Below are positions 5,717-10,720 of a DNA stretch of 10,720 nt, piece by piece (position 1 is the first letter of the stretch; each line of letters starts with the position of its first letter). The position numbers and the translations under genes were made by a program. A model generated the notes under the pieces. That model was not told the DNA's origin, searched no databases, and worked only from the letters and a program-made list of their open reading frames with translations. Where the stretch lies: the NCBI GenBank assembly GCA_903953615.1, contig CAJBKH010000175.1:1-10720 (forward strand), given 5' to 3'. The stretch is from an uncultured Bacteroidota bacterium. GTDB lineage: Bacteria; Bacteroidota; Bacteroidia; NS11-12g; UBA955.

Positions 5717-7762
5717 ATGGCCAAACAAAAAGTAGTTACGCCTCAAAAACCTGCACCAAAAGTGGCTGCAAGAGTTGTTAAAACCGGACCGAGTTTCATT
5801 GAAAAAAATGGCTTAAAAATTGCCATTGGTTTGGCAGTCGTTGGATTATGCATACGCTTATACCGCATTGGTTTTTTATCCTTGTGGGTCGATGAATACA
5901 TGCATGCATTGGCGGCTATTCACGGCCATTTTAAACATGGCGAAAACAACGGTATTTTATTAACCTGGTTCAATACCACTTTTGCATTTTTCTTAGGCAA
6001 TACAGAATTTTCAATGCGTTTGCCAGTGGCCTTGTTAGGTGCTGCGTTGATTCCTACAGTGTATGTATTGGGTAAAAACTTGGTGAACTACAGAGTAGGT
6101 TTAATGGCCGCTTTGTTCACTACTTTTTCATTGTATTTAATTTTCTGGAGCCGTGTTGATAGACCTTATGGCATGGTGGCTACTTTTTATGTGCCATTGT
6201 TGGTTTGCTTTTGGTTGATGTTAGAACGTGTGGCGAAAAACCCTGAAGCTGGCTTAGCAAAATTTGGCATTAACAAAAAATATTTATTGTGGTTGCCTTT
6301 GGCTTTAATCTTAGCCATGATGAGTCAGTTGATTTGTTTCTTGTTCTTATTCACTGCTGGTTTTTATGGCACCTTTGTCGCTATAGAAAGTTGGATTACC
6401 AAAAAATCGAACCCATTTAAATTGAATGCTTACAATGTATTGTTCTATTTAAATATCATTGCTATAGTATTAATGTTTACGCCTTTGAGTATTACCTTAA
6501 TGCGCCCAATAATTGAACTGTTTTTACCACCCAATATTGCGACCTTAATCTTGCCAGATATGAAAGCAGTGATGACTGCCTTTGATGGCACTGATTGGTT
6601 AAAATCGTATAACAAATATGCCGAAATAGCCCCTGCTGATTTTAAATTAGTGAATGCTTTGGGTTGGTTAGGTTTTATATTGGCTTTGTTCAACAACCGC
6701 AAAGCGGCTTATTTTTTAATCTCAGCTTATGTCGTACCGATGTTGTTGATGGGCTTTGTTTTTCGTGAACCAGCGCATGCTAAATACCTAAGTTATATTT
6801 ATCCTGTATTTTTAATTAGTGCTGCTTATAGCTTGTATTTTATTGCTTTCTATGCGATGAAAGTTTTGAATAAAAATTACACCACTGCTAATAAATCTTA
6901 TTTAAACATTTGCAATATTGGCTTTGCTATTTTATTGCTTGTTATGGTGAATAGCAAAGACATTAAAGCCATGCTTACCACGCAAGTGCATGGCAATGTA
7001 GTGCCAAAAGAAATTTCTGAAATTCCATTTGTGAATTGGAATCAACCTTGTCAATACATTAAGGCCAACATGAAACCTGGTGACATTATCATGGCCACAG
7101 TACAAGATGCGCCTAAGTTTTATTTAAGGGCCGATTCAGTGGTATGGTTTAGACAAATGCATTTTGATGCCAAGCAAAAGGGCTATGTACCGAACTTGCC
7201 AGATGGTCGCAAAAAGAGTGCTTACACCTATGAACAGTTGGTCAAAACATTTAACGAAAATCCGAGAGGTTGGTTAATGGCCGATTATTATTTTGAGAAT
7301 GCATTGACGGATCCAAGGGCCAAACAATTTGTAGAAGAAAATTTTGTTTACCATTTCGATGCTTGTACCGATGGCGCTGTGAAAGTATTTAGCTGGGACA
7401 AGGCCAAACCAAAGAATTACCAAAGTTCTTTTGTGATTGAATTGGGTAAAAACGAAATGCACATGAACTCTCAGGAGCTTACTTTTACTATCAACAAAAC
7501 GGGTTTACCGCCTAAAGTGAACTTAATCTTCTTAGGGCAGGGTATCGATAGCGATGCAGAGGCTTTTGTGATCATCAATGATAAAACCCAAATCGCGATA
7601 CGCAGCAATGGCAGTCCTTTAACGATGGGCAATAACATGTGTCAAGTAGATGCATCGGTATTCCAAGAAGGGGCGAATAAGGTGATGTTTGCGTACAATT
7701 CTGACGAGAGCAATGGCGATGTGAACAAAGGATTTGTGCTTTATAGCATGGATATCCGATAG
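5717..7762 (+). CDS. GT-C membrane glycosyltransferase (PMT/ArnT-like, GT39-type)
   Basis: A 681-residue integral membrane glycosyltransferase that should transfer a sugar from a polyprenyl-phosphate carrier to an acceptor outside the cytoplasmic membrane. After a basic N-terminus (1-30) the first helix (32-49) leads into LWVDEYMHA, whose D59-E60 is the acidic pair found in the first external loop of PMT and ArnT enzymes. Further hydrophobic segments lie near 103-119, 126-144, 152-169, 188-226, 241-260, 313-326, 332-350, 358-382 and 400-412. SRVDRPYGM (145-153) and HAKYLSYIYP (354-363) also fit the family pattern. Residues 413-560 form an extracytoplasmic soluble domain, and 570-681 look like a beta-rich domain. 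The family is well supported; whether the acceptor is protein, lipid or glycan is unknown. Confidence 0.87.
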   Translation: MAKQKVVTPQKPAPKVAARVVKTGPSFIEKNGLKIAIGLAVVGLCIRLYRIGFLSLWVDEYMHALAAIHGHFKHGENNGILLTWFNTTFAFFLGNTEFSMRLPVALLGAALIPTVYVLGKNLVNYRVGLMAALFTTFSLYLIFWSRVDRPYGMVATFYVPLLVCFWLMLERVAKNPEAGLAKFGINKKYLLWLPLALILAMMSQLICFLFLFTAGFYGTFVAIESWITKKSNPFKLNAYNVLFYLNIIAIVLMFTPLSITLMRPIIELFLPPNIATLILPDMKAVMTAFDGTDWLKSYNKYAEIAPADFKLVNALGWLGFILALFNNRKAAYFLISAYVVPMLLMGFVFREPAHAKYLSYIYPVFLISAAYSLYFIAFYAMKVLNKNYTTANKSYLNICNIGFAILLLVMVNSKDIKAMLTTQVHGNVVPKEISEIPFVNWNQPCQYIKANMKPGDIIMATVQDAPKFYLRADSVVWFRQMHFDAKQKGYVPNLPDGRKKSAYTYEQLVKTFNENPRGWLMADYYFENALTDPRAKQFVEENFVYHFDACTDGAVKVFSWDKAKPKNYQSSFVIELGKNEMHMNSQELTFTINKTGLPPKVNLIFLGQGIDSDAEAFVIINDKTQIAIRSNGSPLTMGNNMCQVDASVFQEGANKVMFAYNSDESNGDVNKGFVLYSMDIR

Positions 7763-7807
7763 TAATCATGCTTAAACTGGCTGATTCTTGATAGACCTTA
7801 TTCTTAC

Positions 7808-7913
7808 CACATAAGTTACATAAGTATTTTTAATTGATTCTGTAATAATAGCCACTTAATCATTCTATTGAATTGCATTAAACTCAGCATTTTTAGTGCA
7901 CATAAGTATTTTT
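7808..7913. repeat. ACATAAGT direct repeats
   Basis: ACATAAGT occurs at 7809-7816, 7818-7825 and 7900-7907. The second and third copies are extended to an identical 14-nt sequence, ACATAAGTATTTTT (7818-7831 and 7900-7913), 82 bp apart. The first and third share a preceding C. The function is unknown; it could be a protein-binding site or a trace of duplication. Confidence 0.6.
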
Positions 7914-8015
7914 GCTATGCAAAAAATGGGATAAGTGAGATAGTAGACTTGGTTTATTCCATCAATGAATAAGGTTTAATATGCAGGCATTTTATTTCTA
8001 TTTATGTAACTCCCT

Positions 8016-8079
8016 AATAACTCAATAACAAAATAACCTAATAACTTATTAACCTATTAACCCAATAACTTAATAACCG
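8016..8079. repeat. Eight tandem copies of an 8-bp unit, A(A/T)TAACNN
   Basis: Eight consecutive 8-bp units in perfect phase: AATAACTC, AATAACAA, AATAACCT, AATAACTT, ATTAACCT, ATTAACCC, AATAACTT and AATAACCG. Positions 1 and 3-6 are invariant, position 2 is A or T, and the last two bases vary, mostly C or T. A further TAAC just upstream (8007-8010) is out of phase. The array lies 80 bp before the OsmC start codon. Confidence 0.9.
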
Positions 8080-8092
8080 CTTATCCAAACGA

Positions 8093-8113
8093 CTTATCAA
8101 TATTAATGATAAG
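8093..8113. promoter_or_regulatory. Operator-like inverted repeat before the OsmC operon
   Basis: CTTATCA (8093-8099) and TGATAAG (8107-8113) are perfect 7-bp arms around a 7-nt spacer. The right arm falls where the -33 element should be, 20 nt before the -7 box at 8133-8140. A bound dimeric regulator there would block RNA polymerase or replace the missing -33 contact. Binding is inferred from position and symmetry only. Confidence 0.45.
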
Positions 8114-8132
8114 ATTTAATGTGATGGAGTTG

Positions 8133-8140
8133 TATTTTTG
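8133..8140 (+). promoter_or_regulatory. -7 promoter box of the OsmC redox operon
   Basis: TATTTTTG matches TAnnTTTG exactly. No TTTG or TTG is found at the proper distance upstream, which would fit a promoter that needs an activator. Transcription would start near 8146, leaving about 13 nt before ATG 8159. The in-frame TTG at 8138 lies inside this box and so is unlikely to be the start codon. Confidence 0.5.
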
Positions 8141-8158
8141 AGCAACAACCTTAGCCTT

Positions 8159-8545
8159 ATGGTCAATGTAAAAGCGCAAATACAATCCGAACACTATTCA
8201 ACAGCGATTTCAACTGAATACAATACCCTCATTGCCGATGAATACGAAAGCAATGGAGGTGGCGGAAAGGGGTTCACCCCTTCAGAACTGTTAGCCGCTT
8301 CCTTGGCGGCTTGCACTGCGATTACTTGCCGCATGTATGCCGATAGAAAAACATGGCCATTAGAAACTGTAGATGTCAATGTAAGTTTAGAAACGATTAA
8401 TGGTGTTGCTACCTTTCACCGAACCATTACTTTTAAAGGGGCTTTAGACGCAGAACAAAAAATACGCTTAACGGACATTGCCAATAAATGTCCCATTCAT
8501 AAATTACTCAACAACAGCATAGCAATTACAACCACAGTTTTATGA
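8159..8545 (+). CDS. OsmC family protein (YhfA-like), first copy
   Basis: A 128-residue small cytoplasmic protein of the OsmC/Ohr superfamily, whose characterised members reduce organic hydroperoxides through a Cys pair. The family signature SNGGGGKGFTPSELLAASLAACTAIT covers residues 31-56, with conserved E43 and the first Cys at 52. The second Cys, C111, lies in ANKCPIHKLL (108-117). C57 is an extra cysteine. ACTAITCRMYADRK-type spacing and the TLIADEYE segment in place of an Arg-containing strand fit the COG1765 branch rather than OsmC or Ohr proper, so peroxidase activity is less certain. ATG 8159 was chosen because the upstream TTG (8138) lies in the promoter box. The stop overlaps the next start by ATGA, so translation is coupled to the iron-sulfur protein. 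Confidence 0.9.
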   Translation: MVNVKAQIQSEHYSTAISTEYNTLIADEYESNGGGGKGFTPSELLAASLAACTAITCRMYADRKTWPLETVDVNVSLETINGVATFHRTITFKGALDAEQKIRLTDIANKCPIHKLLNNSIAITTTVL

Positions 8546-8976
8546 AAGATATCACAAAAAAATATACGAATGGTGAGATCACCATTGTATGGAAACCCGC
8601 CACTTGTAGTCATTCCACAATGTGTTGGAAAGGTTCTACAGGTCTAATGGATGTGTTCAATCCAAGCGAAAAACCATGGATTAAACCAGCTGGTGCTACT
8701 ACCGAGAGAATCATTGAACAAATTAACAAATGCCCATCGGGTGCCTTAAGCTTTTATTACAATGCCGATGACAATTTACCAGAACACATCGACACAGAAT
8801 GCATTGTTGAAACCACACCCAATGGCCCCTTAATGGTATATGGTAATATTACTGTTAAACTACACAATGGCGAAGCCACACAAAAAAACAAAGTCACTGC
8901 TTTTTGCCGTTGCGGTGGATCGAGCAACAAACCTTATTGTGATGGCACCCATCGAAAAATAGGATTCGAAGGTTAA
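8542..8976 (+). CDS. YjdI-CDGSH fusion, double iron-sulfur protein
   Basis: A 144-residue protein that joins two small Fe-S modules. Residues 1-74 match YjdI (divergent 4Fe-4S mono-cluster domain): TCSHSTMCWKG with C22, H24 and C28, then EKPWIKP and INKCPSGALSF with C64. Residues 95-144 are a CDGSH domain: FCRCGGSSNKPYCDGTH gives the 2Fe-2S ligands C122, C124, C133 and H137, which fit the C-x-C-x2-(S/T)-x3-P-x-C-D-G-(S/A/T)-H pattern. An additional C87 lies in the linker. No signal or membrane segment is seen, so it is cytoplasmic. The expected role is electron transfer or redox sensing. The start codon overlaps the OsmC stop by 4 nt, and the second OsmC gene follows 30 bp later, so the three products probably act together. 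The partner and electron donor are unknown. Confidence 0.92.
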   Translation: MKDITKKYTNGEITIVWKPATCSHSTMCWKGSTGLMDVFNPSEKPWIKPAGATTERIIEQINKCPSGALSFYYNADDNLPEHIDTECIVETTPNGPLMVYGNITVKLHNGEATQKNKVTAFCRCGGSSNKPYCDGTHRKIGFEG

Positions 8977-9006
8977 CTTTACAACCAATTAATAAATACA
9001 TACAAA

Positions 9007-9417
9007 ATGAAAAGATCAGCAACAGCCGTTTGGCAAGGCAGTGGTAAGGAAGGCAAGGGTCACCTTAGCACCCAAAGTACCACTTTAAATCAAACCCAAT
9101 ACTCTTTTAGCAGTCGCTTTGAAGAAGGGGTTGGTACCAATCCTGAAGAATTAGTAGCAGCCGCTCATGCAGGTTGTTTTGCAATGAAATTAAGTTTTAA
9201 TTTAGGTGGTGCAGGTTTTACCCCCGAGCAATTGGAAACCAAATGCACCATTACATTAGAGAATGGTAGTGTAACAGGTTCACATTTGATATTGAATGCT
9301 AAAGTACCAGAAATCACTTTAGAAAAATTTACCGAATTGGTGCAAGATGCAGAAAAGAATTGTCCAATATCGAAGTTGTTAAACACAGCGATTACCGTTG
9401 AATTTACTTTGGCATAA
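9007..9417 (+). CDS. osmC: OsmC family peroxiredoxin, second copy
   Basis: A 136-residue protein close to OsmC proper, a cytoplasmic thiol peroxidase acting on organic hydroperoxides. It begins with KRSATAVWQGSGKEGKGHLS, the usual OsmC N-terminus. Catalytic residues are visible: R37 in FSSRFEE, E48 in TNPEELVAAAHAGC, peroxidatic C57 and resolving C119 in NCPISKLL. GFTPEQLETKCTITLE (70-85) is also typical. Compared with the OsmC-family gene 460 bp upstream it belongs to a different branch, so the pair is not a recent duplication. It is the last gene of the operon; a hairpin terminator starts 26 bp after the stop. The 30-bp gap before it shows no clear promoter. Confidence 0.93.
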   Translation: MKRSATAVWQGSGKEGKGHLSTQSTTLNQTQYSFSSRFEEGVGTNPEELVAAAHAGCFAMKLSFNLGGAGFTPEQLETKCTITLENGSVTGSHLILNAKVPEITLEKFTELVQDAEKNCPISKLLNTAITVEFTLA

Positions 9418-9442
9418 TTCAATTTATTTTTAAACGAAAACA

Positions 9443-9472
9443 AAAAAGCCCTTGAAGAACCAAGGGCTTTTT
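9443..9472. terminator. Bidirectional terminator between OsmC and DUF4197 genes
   Basis: A perfect 12-bp stem (AAAAAGCCCTTG at 9443-9454 and CAAGGGCTTTTT at 9461-9472) closes a 6-nt loop. T-runs follow in both directions: five T on the plus strand within the arm, six T on the minus strand (9447-9442). It lies about 25 bp after each of the two convergent stop codons and so serves both genes. Confidence 0.92.
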
Positions 9473-9497
9473 ACATTTTAAATATTTAACGCCAGTC

Positions 9498-10208
9498 TTA
9501 TTTCTTCTGGGTATCTGCATAAGCAAATGCTTTCTTCATTAGTGCAGTGGCGCGTTGTGCAGGATTTTCTCTGATTAAATTTTCTTCTGCCTCTACTTTT
9601 GTAAAAAGAGCAGCCAAAGCTTTTTCAGTAACAAAGCCATTTAAATCAGGATTCAATTTGGTAACCAAAGGAATTTTATTGTAAATATTTACTAGGTCGC
9701 CCCAATTTTTAGTAACGCCTACTTGATCTAAAGAGGCTTGAATTTGTGGGCGGAACAAAGTAGTTAATTCTGTGGTAGTGGTTTGTTTTAAATAGTTTGT
9801 GGCAGAACCTTTACCACCTGTTAAAATGCCCATGGCATCTTTGAAACTCATGTTTTTAACAGAATTTAAAAATACTGGCTTAGCAGTGGCAACAGCATTT
9901 TCGGCCCCTTCGTTGAGTTTTGAAATCACGCTGTTTACCTGATCGCCCATGCCCATGGCAGTTAATCTATCTGCAATTTTTTGAGCATCAGCTGGTAATA
10001 ATATTTTAATGGCGGGATTGTTACCAAAGGCACCTTTGGTTGAAAGGGCGGATACGCCATTGGTAAAACCTTGACTGAGGGCATCTTTTAAGCCACCTGC
10101 AGCTTCTTCGGTAGTTGGAATGGTTAATAAATCGGTAGCAACAGTGCTCAACACATCGCATGAAGAAATCAGCAATGTAAAAATAGCGGCATAAAATAAA
10201 CGTTTCAT
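9498..10208 (-). CDS. DUF4197 domain-containing lipoprotein
   Basis: A 236-residue lipoprotein of unknown function. The signal MKRLFYAAIFTLLISSC ends in a lipobox with lipid-modified Cys17. The mature part matches my recollection of DUF4197: GLKDALSQGFTNGVSALS (39-56), NPAIKILLPADAQKI (64-78), MNxG-like LNEGAENAVATAKPVF (98-113), KNMSFKDAMGILTGG (118-132), ATNYLKQTTTTELTTLF (136-152), then VGVTKNWGDLVNIYNKIP (163-180). The length is normal for the family and the protein is mostly helical. No enzymatic residues are obvious. ATG 10208 is preceded within 10 bases by a 19-bp palindrome. The MarR-family gene lies 71 bp upstream on the same strand, so the two could be co-transcribed or DUF4197 could be a target of that regulator. 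Confidence 0.9.
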   Translation of the reverse strand: MKRLFYAAIFTLLISSCDVLSTVATDLLTIPTTEEAAGGLKDALSQGFTNGVSALSTKGAFGNNPAIKILLPADAQKIADRLTAMGMGDQVNSVISKLNEGAENAVATAKPVFLNSVKNMSFKDAMGILTGGKGSATNYLKQTTTTELTTLFRPQIQASLDQVGVTKNWGDLVNIYNKIPLVTKLNPDLNGFVTEKALAALFTKVEAEENLIRENPAQRATALMKKAFAYADTQKK

Positions 10209-10217
10209 TTTTTTGGG

Positions 10218-10236
10218 ATTGTAATTATGTTACAAT
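10218..10236. promoter_or_regulatory. Palindrome ATTGTAA-N5-TTACAAT upstream of DUF4197 gene
   Basis: Perfect 7-bp arms at 10218-10224 and 10230-10236 surround five bases. Further half-sites follow: TTACAAC at 10238-10244 and GTTGTAA at 10273-10279. On the minus strand TAAAATTG (10240-10233), one mismatch from a -7 box, would place the transcription start inside the palindrome, the usual place for a repressor site. The MarR-family protein encoded next door is the obvious candidate to bind it, but this is inference. Confidence 0.5.
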
Positions 10237-10279
10237 TTTACAACTATCATTCCAAAAAATAACAAGCGCATTGTTGTAA

Positions 10280-10720
10280 TTATTCTGAACGCATCTGATC
10301 GAGTAAAGCAGAGAGTTTTTCGAGGTCTTTATCTTTCAAATTGGCCATTTCCAGAATAGTTTCATCCATAATTGGATCAATTTTTTTCAGCACATCCATT
10401 CCATTTTTATTAATCGTCAAAAGCACTTCTCTCCTATTGCTCTGATTGAACTGGCGGGTAATAAGTTCCTTGGCAATTAATTTGTCGCAAATTCTGGTAA
10501 CATCTGGGTTCTTGTCGACCATTACCTTTTTAATTTCACCACAATTGCAAGGCTCGCCATTTTTACCTCTTAGAATTCTTAAAATATTGTACTGGGGCTG
10601 CGTTAAATCAAAGGGTTTCAACAATGAGGCCATGCCGTCATTAATGCGAGAAGCCGTATAAAGGATGTTGATTAAAGCCTTGGTATGCGCATTAATAAAC
10701 TTCGATTGATTAATTTCTTC
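10280..10720 (-). CDS. MarR family transcriptional regulator, N-terminus beyond window
   Basis: A winged-helix DNA-binding protein. The frame is open to the right edge and encodes 146 residues, so the true start lies outside the window. The upstream residues INQSKFINAHTKALINIL and YTASRINDG are the expected dimerisation helix of Bacteroidota MarR proteins. The Met at 10633 is therefore internal. FDLTQPQYNILRILRG, then DKNPDVTRICDKLIAKELI (recognition helix) and NRREVLLTINKNGMDVL (wing and following strand) are characteristic. A Cys-Asn-Cys pair sits just before the recognition helix region (EPCNCGEI) and a third Cys lies in the helix (TRICDKL). These could sense oxidants, as in other redox-responsive MarR proteins, though the position differs from the reactive Cys of OhrR. 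The neighbouring OsmC operon makes a redox role plausible but unproven. Confidence 0.88.
   Translation of the reverse strand, partial: EEINQSKFINAHTKALINILYTASRINDGMASLLKPFDLTQPQYNILRILRGKNGEPCNCGEIKKVMVDKNPDVTRICDKLIAKELITRQFNQSNRREVLLTINKNGMDVLKKIDPIMDETILEMANLKDKDLEKLSALLDQMRSE

Larger units (their letters stand above)
7763..8158. other. AT-rich intergenic region with repeats and promoter elements
   Basis: These 396 bases carry no credible gene on either strand. From left to right they hold three copies of ACATAAGT, two of them extended to a 14-nt direct repeat, then a weak 6-bp inverted repeat (TTATTC 7954-7959, GAATAA 7967-7972). An array of eight 8-bp tandem units follows (8016-8079), then an operator-like inverted repeat (8093-8113) and a -7 promoter box (8133-8140). 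No clear terminator hairpin with a T-run is visible after the glycosylation operon. Confidence 0.7.

Noticed and set aside
7954..7972. Hairpin TTATTC/GAATAA as terminator of the glycosylation operon
   Set aside because: Only six A/T-rich pairs, no T-run after it on the plus strand, and it lies almost 200 bp beyond the stop codon.
8016..8079. CRISPR array
   Set aside because: Units are 8 bp with no unique spacers and no cas genes nearby.
8138..8158. Longer version of the first OsmC protein from TTG at 8138
   Set aside because: The TTG is inside the -7 box; ATG 8159 fits the family start.
8159..9417. The two OsmC genes as a recent tandem duplication
   Set aside because: Outside the family signature the proteins differ widely, including the Arg-containing strand, so they are separate branches.
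10633..10720. Met at 10633 as the MarR start codon
   Set aside because: The frame remains open upstream and encodes the typical N-terminal dimerisation helix, so the gene is cut by the window edge.

Overview
The window looks like a compact chromosomal stretch from a member of the Bacteroidota. The base composition is AT-rich. Several genes are preceded by the phylum's distinctive promoter (TTTG, about 19-20 nt, then TAnnTTTG), and no clear Shine-Dalgarno sequences are seen. The protein families also fit: DUF4197 lipoproteins, LTA4H-type M1 aminopeptidase lipoproteins, DUF4468-like secreted proteins and YjdI-CDGSH fusions. The exact family cannot be fixed from the sequence alone. No tRNA, rRNA, CRISPR array, transposase or phage gene was seen.

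Layout. (1) 1-177 is the 3' end of an EI24/CysZ-like membrane protein, convergent with a minus-strand outer-membrane barrel protein (179-1033); the two stop codons are one base apart. (2) Upstream of the barrel gene on the minus strand is a lipoprotein aminopeptidase of the leukotriene A4 hydrolase type (1094-2953), with its own promoter and a small hairpin terminator. (3) Divergent from it is a secreted protein with a DUF4468-like pattern (3103-3852), closed by a strong terminator. (4) 3962-7762 is a three-gene operon with 1-nt overlap and 1-nt spacing: an NAD-dependent nucleotide-sugar epimerase/dehydratase, a GT2 polyprenyl-phosphate glycosyltransferase, and a multi-membrane GT-C (PMT/ArnT-like) glycosyltransferase. 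The order matches a pathway: make the sugar nucleotide, load it onto a lipid carrier, transfer it outside the cytoplasmic membrane. (5) 7763-8158 is a noncoding AT-rich spacer holding repeated ACATAAGT elements, eight in-phase copies of an 8-bp unit and an operator-like inverted repeat. (6) 8159-9417 is a redox operon: OsmC-family protein, YjdI-CDGSH double iron-sulfur protein, second OsmC-family protein, ended by a bidirectional terminator. (7) On the minus strand are a DUF4197 lipoprotein (9498-10208) and a MarR-family regulator that runs off the right edge (10280-10720). A cluster of TTGTAA/TTACAA half-sites lies between them.

The most interesting points are the self-contained lipid-linked glycosylation trio, the two-OsmC plus double Fe-S operon near a MarR regulator carrying a Cys-x-Cys pair, the two palindromic operator candidates, and the perfectly phased 8-bp tandem repeat. 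None of these is shown to be a wholly new system by sequence alone.
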